Below are positions 41,562-49,905 of a stretch of DNA of 64,000 nucleotides, one piece after another. The first letter of the stretch is position 1. Each line of letters starts with the position of its first letter. The translations under genes were made by a program, and so were the position numbers. The notes under the pieces are model-generated. The model was given only the letters and a program-made list of their open reading frames with translations, had not been told where the DNA came from and made no database searches. The DNA comes from TMED23 sp964566055. GTDB taxonomy: Bacteria; Pseudomonadota; Alphaproteobacteria; Rhodospirillales; UBA2165. Location of the stretch: positions 1 through 64,000 of the forward strand of contig CAZMHI010000020.1 in assembly GCA_964566055.1 (NCBI GenBank), given 5' to 3'.

Positions 41562-43082
41562 ATGGCGAATACAATAATTGAGGTCATCAAATCAGGCGCG
41601 AGGGACGCTAACGTACTAGGTGCGCCAGGACGTCCCTATCTAACTTATGGCGGCTTGCTCGATCACGTTGAAAAAACCGTAGCGGCCTTAAACGCCCGTG
41701 GTATCGGACGTAACGACCGAGTCGCCATCGTACTGCCGAACGGCCCTGAAATGGCAAGCGCCTTCATCGCCGTTGCCGCCGGCGCCACGACAGCGCCGCT
41801 TAATCCGAGTTACCGCGAAGAAGAATTTGATTTTTACCTTTCTGATCTTAACGCCAAGGCTTTGATGGTTGAAAAAGGCAGCACCTCTCCTGCCCTAGCT
41901 GTTGCCAGCCAACGCGATATTCCGGTGCTGGAAATCGACTGGGCTGAGAGCGATCCCGCCGGTCTGTTTTCAATTATCGGCGAAGTAGATGGTGAACCTG
42001 CTGTCAATGGCGGCTACGCTGAGCTGGAAGATGGCGGCTTGGTGCTACATACCTCCGGCACGACGTCTCGGCCTAAGATTGTCCCGCTCGCCCAGAAAAA
42101 TATCTGTACCTCGGCAGAACATATCAAAACATCACTTAACATTCAGCCGGAAGATATTGGGCTCAATATTATGCCGCTGTTTCATATTCATGGGCTGATC
42201 GCAGCAACATTATCATCAGTCCGGGCCGGCGCCTCAGTATTTTGCGCCCCGGGCTTTAATGCCCTGAAATTCTTCGCCTGGGTCGATGAAGCGAAGCCAA
42301 GCTGGTACACGGCCGTACCAACCATGCATCAGGCTATTTTGAGCCGGGCCAGCCGCAATCAGGAGATTGTTGATGCGGTGCCTTTTCGTCTTATTCGCTC
42401 CTCCTCCTCGTCATTGCCGCCGCAAGTGATGCAGGAGCTTGAGGAAACTTTTGGCTGTCCGGTGATTGAGGCCTATGGCATGACCGAAGCCGCTCATCAG
42501 ATGGCGAGCAACCCCTTACCTGACGCGCCTCGCAAGCCCGGCAGTGTCGGCCTACCGGCTGGCCCCGAAGTCGCCATTATGGCCAATGACAGCGGCACGC
42601 TGCTGGCCTCTGGTGAGATCGGTGAGATTGTTATCAAGGGACCGAACGTCTTTTCAGCTTATGAAGCCAATCCCGAGGCCAATGCCGAAGCCTTTACCGA
42701 CGGCTGGTTCCGCACAGGAGATCAAGGCGTTATTGATGGCGACGGCTATATCAGCCTGACCGGCCGGCTCAAGGAGATCATTAACCGGGGAGGTGAGAAA
42801 ATCTCACCTCGTGAAGTCGATGAAGTCTTGATGGATCACACCGCCATTGAACAAGTGGTTACCTTTGCCCTGCCCCATGACAAGCTCGGTGAAGATGTCG
42901 CAGCTGTCGTCGTACTGCGCGAAGGAGAAGCAGCTGAAGAGAAAGAAATTCGCGAATTTGCGGCAACAAGACTGGCCGACTTCAAAGTGCCCCGGAAAGT
43001 TATTTTCATGGATGAGATTCCCAAAGGCGCCACCGGCAAATTGCAACGCATTGGCCTCGCCGAAAAGCTCGGTTTAGCGTAA
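41562..43082 (+). CDS. AMP-dependent acyl-CoA ligase (oxalate-CoA-ligase-like)
   Basis: The 506-residue ANL-superfamily enzyme has the ATP P-loop HTSGTTSRPK at 163-172, then PLFHIHGLIAATLSSVRAGA, the core EAYGMTEAAHQM and GWFRTGDQG. The C-terminal catalytic Lys lies in PKGATGKLQR (about residue 493). The FHIHGL and WYTAVPTMHQAIL stretches resemble the oxalate-CoA ligase/Pcs60 subgroup. It activates a carboxylic acid through an acyl-adenylate. It follows the ring-cleaving genes and could activate a downstream acid or pathway substrate. Confidence 0.86.
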   Translation: MANTIIEVIKSGARDANVLGAPGRPYLTYGGLLDHVEKTVAALNARGIGRNDRVAIVLPNGPEMASAFIAVAAGATTAPLNPSYREEEFDFYLSDLNAKALMVEKGSTSPALAVASQRDIPVLEIDWAESDPAGLFSIIGEVDGEPAVNGGYAELEDGGLVLHTSGTTSRPKIVPLAQKNICTSAEHIKTSLNIQPEDIGLNIMPLFHIHGLIAATLSSVRAGASVFCAPGFNALKFFAWVDEAKPSWYTAVPTMHQAILSRASRNQEIVDAVPFRLIRSSSSSLPPQVMQELEETFGCPVIEAYGMTEAAHQMASNPLPDAPRKPGSVGLPAGPEVAIMANDSGTLLASGEIGEIVIKGPNVFSAYEANPEANAEAFTDGWFRTGDQGVIDGDGYISLTGRLKEIINRGGEKISPREVDEVLMDHTAIEQVVTFALPHDKLGEDVAAVVVLREGEAAEEKEIREFAATRLADFKVPRKVIFMDEIPKGATGKLQRIGLAEKLGLA

Positions 43083-43090
43083 CTTCAATC

Positions 43091-44071
43091 ATGACAAAGA
43101 TTTGCATATATGGCGCAGGTGCAATAGGCGGTCTAGTCGGCGCGGAACTGGCCTTGGCCGGCAGTGATGTCACACTGATTGCCCGCGGCCCTCATCTTGA
43201 AGCGATGCAGTCTAAGGGGCTCACACTGATCACCGAGAGTGGGACTCGCGTCGCCAAACCCTTCGCCACGGACGATCCTGCGCAGGCAGGCGTTCAGGAT
43301 TATATTTTTATTACCCTCAAAGCGCATTCGGTGCCCGGTATCGTCGAGGCGATCCAGCCTTTGATGGGACCGGACACGGCTGTGGTTTGGGGCGTCAATG
43401 GTGTGCCCTGGTGGTATTTCTATCAGCTCGAAGGCAATTATCGCGACAAACGCCTGGAGAGCATCGACCCCGGTAACGGTCAATGGGATAAGATCGGCCC
43501 GGAGCGGATTATTGGCTGCGTTGTCTATCCGGCAGCTGAAGTACCTGAGCCCGGCGTCATCCAGCATGTCGAAGGCAACCGCTTTAGCCTGGGTGAGCCG
43601 AGTGGTGAGAAAACCGAACGCGTTCAAATATTTGCTAAAGAATTATCAAACGCCGGCTTTCGGGTGCCGATTCGCCCACGCATTCGTGATGAATTGTGGG
43701 TTAAGCTGTGGGGTAATTTAAGCTTTAATCCGATGAGTGTCTTAACCGGCAAAACACTTGAAGATATGGGTAACGATCCGGAAATCAGATCGACCATTCG
43801 GACCATGATGATCGAAGCGCAAACGGTCGGCGAGAAAATTGGTGTGAAATTTCTGGTCGATGTCGACAAACGCATCAATGGTGCGACCGAAGTTGGCGCT
43901 CATAAAACCTCGATGCTGCAGGATTATGAACGTGGCCGCCCCATGGAGATAGATGCTTTAATCGGCGCCGTCGCCGAAATGGGGCAACTGACAAATACGC
44001 CAACCCCGACTATTGATCAGGTTTTGGCGGAAGTGAAACAGCAAGCCCGCGAAGCCGGCTGCTACGAGTAA
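43091..44071 (+). CDS. 2-dehydropantoate 2-reductase-like oxidoreductase (ApbA/PanE family)
   Basis: The 326-residue protein starts with the dinucleotide fold MTKICIYGAGAIGGLVGAELALAG (GxGxxG). The substrate-domain features include the Lys in FITLKAHSVPG near 75 and a helical half with KLWGNLSFNPMSVLTG. Such enzymes reduce ketopantoate, but members in catabolic clusters often reduce other 2-keto acids. It starts 8 bases after the CoA-ligase stop, so it is in its operon; a role in that pathway, rather than pantothenate synthesis, is my inference. Confidence 0.82.
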   Translation: MTKICIYGAGAIGGLVGAELALAGSDVTLIARGPHLEAMQSKGLTLITESGTRVAKPFATDDPAQAGVQDYIFITLKAHSVPGIVEAIQPLMGPDTAVVWGVNGVPWWYFYQLEGNYRDKRLESIDPGNGQWDKIGPERIIGCVVYPAAEVPEPGVIQHVEGNRFSLGEPSGEKTERVQIFAKELSNAGFRVPIRPRIRDELWVKLWGNLSFNPMSVLTGKTLEDMGNDPEIRSTIRTMMIEAQTVGEKIGVKFLVDVDKRINGATEVGAHKTSMLQDYERGRPMEIDALIGAVAEMGQLTNTPTPTIDQVLAEVKQQAREAGCYE

Positions 44072-44080
44072 GGAAAGCGA

Positions 44081-44956
44081 ATGGCATTATTGCCACTGAA
44101 AGATGACAACGAGTTATCACGCATTAATTTTCAATATGTGACGGTGACGTTGATTATTGCCTGCATCGCCGTTTTTTTGTGGCAATTGTCGCTAGGTCAG
44201 GAACAAGGCCGCTACATCTTTGGTCTTGGCACCATTCCTGCTGTCCTGTTCGGCTCCCGCGAGTTGAGTCCCGATCTTATCTTGGTTCCCGAAACTTTCA
44301 CCATGATCACCAGCCTGTTTCTCCATGGCGGCTGGATGCATCTGATTTTCAACATGCTGTTTCTCTGGGTCTTCGGCGACAATATTGAAGACGCCATGGG
44401 TCACCTGCGCTATCTCGTTTTTTACCTAATCTGCGGCGTGCTGGCGACCTTATCCCATGCGGTGATGGAGGCCGGTTCAGAAGCACCCTTAATCGGCGCC
44501 AGCGGGGCGATCTCTGGTGTGCTCGGCGCCTATCTCGTACTTCACCCTAAAGCCAGAATATTGGTCCTGTTCATGAACATTATCCCGTTGCGCCTGCCGG
44601 CCATTCTGGTATTGGGCGGCTGGATCGGCCTGCAGTTTATCAGTCTAAATAGTGATGATGGCACTGCCTGGTGGGCCCATATCGGCGGCTTTCTCGCCGG
44701 CATGATCCTGGTCGTGCCGTTCCGGCGCAAAGACGTACCGCTATTTGACGGCACTGGGCGATTTGGCCCGGAAAATCCCAATGTGATTGATCTGGCTGAA
44801 CGGCAACACGCTCGCTCGATCTTTCCCAACACCATAATTGCCGACCGCACTCCCGGACCTTGGGATAGACCAAGGAAAACACCACTCAAGAACCAGCCAC
44901 TTGGCGTCGTTAATCCGAAAGACCTGCCGAGCAGTAAAAAGCCACCCAGTAAATAA
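44081..44956 (+). CDS. Rhomboid-family intramembrane serine protease
   Basis: The 291-residue protein has six membrane helices. The catalytic Ser is at about residue 141 in IGASGAISGVLGAY, and the catalytic His is at about residue 200 in WWAHIGGFLAGM. The HGGWMHLIFNM stretch near 82-92 supplies the oxyanion-region residues. It cleaves membrane proteins within the bilayer. The C-terminus is a hydrophilic proline- and lysine-rich tail. It follows the PanE-like gene by nine bases and converges exactly on the DUF1194 gene. Confidence 0.88.
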   Translation: MALLPLKDDNELSRINFQYVTVTLIIACIAVFLWQLSLGQEQGRYIFGLGTIPAVLFGSRELSPDLILVPETFTMITSLFLHGGWMHLIFNMLFLWVFGDNIEDAMGHLRYLVFYLICGVLATLSHAVMEAGSEAPLIGASGAISGVLGAYLVLHPKARILVLFMNIIPLRLPAILVLGGWIGLQFISLNSDDGTAWWAHIGGFLAGMILVVPFRRKDVPLFDGTGRFGPENPNVIDLAERQHARSIFPNTIIADRTPGPWDRPRKTPLKNQPLGVVNPKDLPSSKKPPSK

Positions 44957-45790
44957 TTAATAAACCCGTTTCTGTTTGGACGCGCCTTCGCGTTGGTAAT
45001 CGATACCGGCATCACAGTCAGGTTTGGTGTGGGCAGCGGTTTTCATCAAATAAGATTTCCGCGCCCAGATTTTATACTCAGGCGGCACCTGTCCGGCGAC
45101 TTCAAATATCAGTTTTTTTTTGATCGCCCGGGCAAAATCCTGATAGTCATCGGCAATTACCATAAAGGCGCTTGAGCCACCGATTATACAATCAGCAAAA
45201 TAATGATCATAATTCAGCATCTGCTTCATACCCGAACTTTGCAGCCGGTCATTGACAATCGGCAGGCCATTGATGGTGATGCCTTGAGCGACAGCGAGGT
45301 CTCGGATGATCGCGGGTGACGGACCATCATTATTAGGACCGTCGGCGGAGATGTCTATGGCCCGGCGTTCTCCTCTAATATTATTTTGCTCAAAGAGAGG
45401 AAGGGCAAAACTGAGAGCGCTGCCAATCGCCGTGAAATGACCAAACGAGCGGGGAGCGGCTTCGATCATGGTGGCAAAAGCAAAGGCCGAGGCAAAGTCT
45501 TCAATAGTAAACCAGGGGGCGACCACCGCTTGCTTGTTGCTACTTGACCATTCGACATAGGTCACCGCGATACGCCCCAGCCTGGTTTTCTTGATCGCTG
45601 CCAACACACCTGGGTCAGTCATCGCATCAACATAGCCCTTGCGCTGCAGCCTCGATTCCACACTGTCGACGCTCGAGGAGACATCAACCAGCAGCACCAG
45701 TTCGAGATCGACTTCAATCGGCGCTGCCCTTGATTCATCGGCATACAGCGCAAGACAAAGTACAATGAGTAGAATTTTAAACTTCCCCAT
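44957..45790 (-). CDS. DUF1194 secreted von Willebrand A-like protein (second copy)
   Basis: The 277-residue protein has a signal peptide (MGKFKILLIVLCLALYADE...AAP). The VWA pattern LVLLVDVSSSVDSVESRLQRK follows, then RRAIDISADGPNNDGPS, the two-part signature shared with the DUF1194 protein at 36033-36884. The sequence just before and after its start codon matches that of a short ORF at 46766-46858, which looks like a remnant of a third copy. The function is unknown; periplasmic location is inferred. Confidence 0.8.
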   Translation of the reverse strand: MGKFKILLIVLCLALYADESRAAPIEVDLELVLLVDVSSSVDSVESRLQRKGYVDAMTDPGVLAAIKKTRLGRIAVTYVEWSSSNKQAVVAPWFTIEDFASAFAFATMIEAAPRSFGHFTAIGSALSFALPLFEQNNIRGERRAIDISADGPNNDGPSPAIIRDLAVAQGITINGLPIVNDRLQSSGMKQMLNYDHYFADCIIGGSSAFMVIADDYQDFARAIKKKLIFEVAGQVPPEYKIWARKSYLMKTAAHTKPDCDAGIDYQREGASKQKRVY

Positions 45791-45859
45791 ATTCCAAGTG
45801 TAACCTGGATTAGGAATTAAGGGGATACGTTACTTAATTAAGAAAGTTGTGAGTTGATG

Positions 45860-46624
45860 TTAATTTTTGAATTGCAGTAAACCGTATTTTCTAGTTATGC
45901 CTTTAATCGAGCCATCTAATTTCATGCCTTTGAGAATGTTTGATAATTTGTTCCGTAGTTTTTGACTGCTCTTTCCTTTGGAAAAGGCCAGATGAGTGGG
46001 TGTAAGCTCAATCGCTGGTCCTGAACTGACAATATTCTCAGCGACGCTCATTTGGTTCGCTATCGACATAATTGTCGCCTGATCGGAAGCAATAAATGGA
46101 ATTCTCCGCGCCAATAACATTTTCAATATCGTCTCAGTTGATTTTGCTTCAATTTTTTGAATGGTGCCGTTCTGAAAGGCGGCATCCATTTTCGGGCCTA
46201 GCGAAAACGAACGAACAGTTCCCACGCGCTGGTTCTTTATTGATCTAAAGGTTCCATTAAATTTTACTGGAAAGCCTTTGATGCTAATCAAAACAACTTT
46301 TTCTATAAATAATGGCTCTAAAATATAGTCAAGATATACCGCCCGTTCTTTGGTATAGAGAGGATTATAAATTGCATCGGTTTTACCCGTGCGTGCTTCT
46401 TTCAATACCCGGGCCCATGGTTTAACTGAAATTTCAATATCGATCTTCGCTCGTTTGAACAACTCACGAATTATTTCCGTATTTATGCCGGTTACTTCGG
46501 TTTCCAAAAGGTAGCTATATGGCCGATAGTTCAAGGTCGTTAATTGCAATGGCTCCGCCATCGCCAACTTCAGTGGCACTAGCGTTAAAATCATTAAACC
46601 CAAAACGAAAGTTACTTGGCGCAA
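45860..46624 (-). CDS. Orphan periplasmic solute-binding protein (family 3 type)
   Basis: The 254-residue protein starts at a TTG (46624) with GGAGAAG about eight bases upstream. It has a signal peptide (LGLMILTLVPLKLAMA, then EPLQLTTLNYRP) and the two-lobed SBP pattern (INTEIIRELFKRAKIDIEIS, then RVGTVRSFSLGP). There are no transporter genes nearby. Visibly A+T-rich, like the pair at 28025-29600. It precedes the DUF1194 gene on the same strand after 69 bases. Confidence 0.72.
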   Translation of the reverse strand: MRQVTFVLGLMILTLVPLKLAMAEPLQLTTLNYRPYSYLLETEVTGINTEIIRELFKRAKIDIEISVKPWARVLKEARTGKTDAIYNPLYTKERAVYLDYILEPLFIEKVVLISIKGFPVKFNGTFRSIKNQRVGTVRSFSLGPKMDAAFQNGTIQKIEAKSTETILKMLLARRIPFIASDQATIMSIANQMSVAENIVSSGPAIELTPTHLAFSKGKSSQKLRNKLSNILKGMKLDGSIKGITRKYGLLQFKN

Positions 46625-46765
46625 TATCTTCTCCCGAATACTTATACTGGAATTATTGGTGCCAAATTTGATCCAGGTTAACTCATTTATTGATTAATTC
46701 CAAATACTTACCGTAACCGAGAATACACTTAGGAAGGAAAAAATGGCTTGTGAACTAAACCGGCA

Positions 46766-46858
46766 CTACCGGCAGCAGCAGATGGCATAGGCTGCCAGTG
46801 TTAAGCTGGCGAATAGCCAAATGCTGGACACCATAAATAAAAGTTTTAACTTCCCCAT
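46766..46858 (-). pseudogene. Short ORF resembling a DUF1194 start region (remnant)
   Basis: A 30-residue frame (MGKLKLLFMVSSIWLFASLT...CCCR) reads as a signal peptide followed by stop. Its start codon sits in a run of about 50 bases similar to the 5' region of the DUF1194 gene at 44957-45790: AACTTCCCCAT then TCC...GTGTA-CCTGGA on the plus strand. The mature part is not found downstream. It may be the leftover 5' end of a deleted copy, or a tiny membrane peptide. Confidence 0.35.
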
Positions 46859-46896
46859 TCCGGTAGTGTACCCTGGAAAGTGAGGTAAAAAGGACC

Positions 46897-48636
46897 TCAG
46901 GTTTCCGGCAGCCCGGCTTTTCGAAGGCCTTCTAAGAAATGAAGTCTGTCATTCTCTTTACGGAAAGGCCGTTGAATACGGATATCATCGACTGTTAATT
47001 CAGGCATTCGTTGCAACAATTCGTCTTTTGCTTTTGTTGCTTTTTCGGCCTGCCCAAGATGACCATATGCGGCGGTCAGCACATTATAATTGTCGGCAAA
47101 ATTTGGGTTTTCCTGGATCGCCTGGAGTGCATATTTAACCGCTTCTTCATGGCGCTCACTCAAGAGAGCTGCCCAGCCTAAACAGACATTCCAGATAACC
47201 AAAAGAGGATCACGCGCGCTTAGTCTGATCGCCTCCTCCAGATTAGGCTGCGCGTTATCCCAATCTCCGCTAAACGCGTATGCCGTACCGAGATAGCCGC
47301 ATGCAAATGAGAGATTTGGATCGAGTTTCTTGGCCTGCTCCAAGCGGCGGATAGCGTCATCGTGACGGCTGGAAAATAGCTCATGGATTGCTAAAACAGT
47401 GTGTGCATAGGCGTCTTGATCGTCAAGCTCGACGGCCTTTTGAGCTGCTTCTCCTAACTTTCTATGAGATTCATCCGGCGCCTCACTCCAGCCAAACACA
47501 GCTTTAAAATGATGGGCAAAGGCCAGGTCGGTGTAAGCAGTAGCATTTCTCGGCTCAAGCACGATGGCTTCATCCAGCAGAGACTTGGCGATGTCCAAAT
47601 CCGCTTTGTTAAACCGCCTGATATGCCAATGGGCACGCATGACATAGTCCCAAGCATCGAGGTTTTCAAATTTCTTATGATGGGCGCGTTGAGCCTCCGC
47701 TGATATTATGCCGGGGGCTATAGCGCCAACGATTTTTTGGGTAATTTCATCTTGGACGGCAAAAATATCCTCCAATTCGCGGTCATAACGTTCCGACCAG
47801 ACATGGACATCTGTTGCGGCTTCGATGAGCTGACCGGTTATTCGCACTCGGTTTCCGGCCTTCCGAACACTGCCCTCCAACACATAACGCACGCCTAGAT
47901 CCTTCGCCACTTGCGGGATTTCAACGGACGTTCCTTTATAAGTAAACACAGTATTGCGAGAGGTGACCGAAAATGTCCGGTTGCGCGACAATTCGGTAAT
48001 GAGATCTTCGGTTATGCCATCCGAGAAATATTCCTGTTCCTCATCACCACTCATATTCATGAATGGCAAAACGGCGATTGATGGTTTGCTGGCTGTGGTG
48101 TTGGCGGCAGCTGACGTCTTCGTCACCGCACCAGCTAATTTTATGGCATAGACCCGAACCGGCGCTGAGACATTTTTAACCTGTTGTTCCCCGCGATCTT
48201 CATAATCGGCCTCAATCCTATTTTGCACTTGTTCATAGACGCTGCCGGAAATACTGATCCCACCCGGATCAGCAAGTGCCTCAATGCGTGCCGCCACGTT
48301 AACTCCTTCGCCGTGGATGTCCTCGCCGTCATCAATTATGTCGCCCATATTGACACCCATGCGGAAATTCAAACTGCTGGCGGCCAATTCGCCTTGCATC
48401 GCAATAGCGCAATTAACGGCGTCCTGGACGGTGGGGAATTCAACCAGAAAACCGTCTCCGGTGAGTTTTACAATCTCACCGGAATGACCAGAGACTTGAG
48501 GTTTGATCACCTGTTCGCGGGCGTCCTGCCAGGCAGCTACCGTGCCGTCAGTATCTTCCTCCATCAGACGCGTGTAACCAGCGACGTCTGCGGCAAGAAT
48601 GGCCGCCAGCCTTCGTTTTACGTCTTGATTGTTCAT
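46897..48636 (-). CDS. Class III adenylate/guanylate cyclase with TolB-like and TPR domains
   Basis: The 579-residue protein has an N-terminal cyclase domain (about 1-165). AILAADVAGYTRLMEED supplies the first metal Asp, KLTGDGFLVEF the second, and HGEGVNVAARIEAL the Asn and Arg of the active site, so it looks competent. A TolB-like module (KPSIAVLPFMNMSGDEEQEY) spans about 185-310, and TPR-type repeats fill the rest to the C-terminus. No membrane helix is seen. It is probably a cytoplasmic cAMP producer regulated through protein contacts. Confidence 0.85.
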   Translation of the reverse strand: MNNQDVKRRLAAILAADVAGYTRLMEEDTDGTVAAWQDAREQVIKPQVSGHSGEIVKLTGDGFLVEFPTVQDAVNCAIAMQGELAASSLNFRMGVNMGDIIDDGEDIHGEGVNVAARIEALADPGGISISGSVYEQVQNRIEADYEDRGEQQVKNVSAPVRVYAIKLAGAVTKTSAAANTTASKPSIAVLPFMNMSGDEEQEYFSDGITEDLITELSRNRTFSVTSRNTVFTYKGTSVEIPQVAKDLGVRYVLEGSVRKAGNRVRITGQLIEAATDVHVWSERYDRELEDIFAVQDEITQKIVGAIAPGIISAEAQRAHHKKFENLDAWDYVMRAHWHIRRFNKADLDIAKSLLDEAIVLEPRNATAYTDLAFAHHFKAVFGWSEAPDESHRKLGEAAQKAVELDDQDAYAHTVLAIHELFSSRHDDAIRRLEQAKKLDPNLSFACGYLGTAYAFSGDWDNAQPNLEEAIRLSARDPLLVIWNVCLGWAALLSERHEEAVKYALQAIQENPNFADNYNVLTAAYGHLGQAEKATKAKDELLQRMPELTVDDIRIQRPFRKENDRLHFLEGLRKAGLPET

Positions 48637-48939
48637 TCATATCCCCGAGGTGATATTCTTTTTCACCATTCTAGAGATAGTTGGTCCGATGGCAATGGCT
48701 TCGGGCGAAATGCCTGATGTGCCACCCCTTCCAAACTAATCTGGTAAGAAGGAGAACCCTAACATCGTCCGGCAGGCCTGAATTTAACCTAGATCAAACT
48801 GGATATAACACGATTGTTGCGAATATAACATTTTTTGATCTCTTGTATTACGTCTAAGTATGGACAATTGAAGTAATCTTTGCCAAGCTCACGCGTTCGT
48901 GATGAACACAATAAATTAATTTATTTTTGGGAGGGAAAA
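48637..48939. other. Intergenic stretch between cyclase and TAXI-TRAP genes
   Basis: I see no gene in this 303-base region. Near the downstream end it holds a perfect 16-base palindrome of A/T (AATAAATT/AATTTATT, 48910-48925), just before the GGGAGGG ribosome site, and a small TCACG/CGTGA inverted repeat around 48890. I found no convincing -35/-10 pair. Confidence 0.5.
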
Positions 48940-49896
48940 ATGAATTTTCGATTTTTAGCAATATCACTTGGCGCCCTGCTCGTTGCAGGTACCGCTTCAG
49001 CACAAACTGTTTCTTTCGGCACCAGTCCGCAGGGGGCGGCTAACAATGCGCTCTCTTCGGCGCTCGGCAAAGTGGCCAACGAACAACAAGGCCTCAAAAT
49101 CCGCATCGTGCCGATGGGGGGCACCGAACAATACGGCCCGCCGATCAATGACGGTCGGATGGATGTCGCGATTGCCAGCTCAACCGACGTGCAATTCGCT
49201 TATGACGGCACGGTTACATTTAAAGGCCGTCCGCAAAAGAACCTGCGCGCTATCGCTTCTTTGTATGCCTTCCAGGTCGCGTTCCTGGTACCGGTGAAAT
49301 CTAAGATCAAATCCATCAAAGATCTAAAAGGAAAACGTGTACCGATCAAATTCTCCAACCATAAAGCAGCACACCGCCACTATTTAGCAGCTATCTCAGC
49401 TGCTGGATTTACCGAAAACGATTTTGAAGGTGTACCGGTCGCCCATGTGGTGACGGCAGCCAAAGATTTTGTTCAAGGCAAGCTTGATGTGACCTGGTTC
49501 GCTGTTGGCGCTGGTAAAGTTAAAGAAATGGCAGCGCAAGTTGGCGGCATTCGTTATCTGCCGGCCGAAACTTCTCCAGAGGCGCTCAAACGGATGCGGA
49601 AATATGCTCCTGCGGCCTACATTGAAATAATGAAGCCACGCAAAAGTGCGCCTGGTATTGCCGGCCCGACTCCGGTGATAACCGAAACTTATATGCTGTT
49701 TGGCGGCAAACATGTCTCCAAAGAAGTTGTCCATAAACTCCTGACAACGCTGCATACGTCTAAAGCCAAACTGGGCAAAGCCTTCCCGCGCTGGAATCGC
49801 TATAACCCTAAACAGCTATGGCGGAAAACCGGTATTCCGGATCATCCGGCTGCCGTAAGCTGGTTCAAAGCCAATAATATGGCTCAGGTAAAGTAG
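48940..49896 (+). CDS. TAXI-family TRAP transporter solute-binding protein
   Basis: The ATG at 48940 has GGGAGGG upstream; an in-frame TTG 20 codons before is rejected. The 318-residue protein has a signal peptide MNFRFLAISLGALLVAGTASA followed by QTVSFGTSPQGAANNALSSALG, the TAXI opening. LKGKRVPIKFSNHKAAHRHY lies mid-chain. It captures a small organic acid in the periplasm for the fused permease encoded next, nine bases away. It begins the second catabolic block. Confidence 0.88.
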   Translation: MNFRFLAISLGALLVAGTASAQTVSFGTSPQGAANNALSSALGKVANEQQGLKIRIVPMGGTEQYGPPINDGRMDVAIASSTDVQFAYDGTVTFKGRPQKNLRAIASLYAFQVAFLVPVKSKIKSIKDLKGKRVPIKFSNHKAAHRHYLAAISAAGFTENDFEGVPVAHVVTAAKDFVQGKLDVTWFAVGAGKVKEMAAQVGGIRYLPAETSPEALKRMRKYAPAAYIEIMKPRKSAPGIAGPTPVITETYMLFGGKHVSKEVVHKLLTTLHTSKAKLGKAFPRWNRYNPKQLWRKTGIPDHPAAVSWFKANNMAQVK

Positions 49897-49905
49897 ACAT
49901 CCCAA

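Noticed and set aside
48880..48939. Upstream TTG start for the TAXI binding protein
   Set aside because: The extension removes the signal peptide from the N-terminus and GGGAGGG supports 48940.
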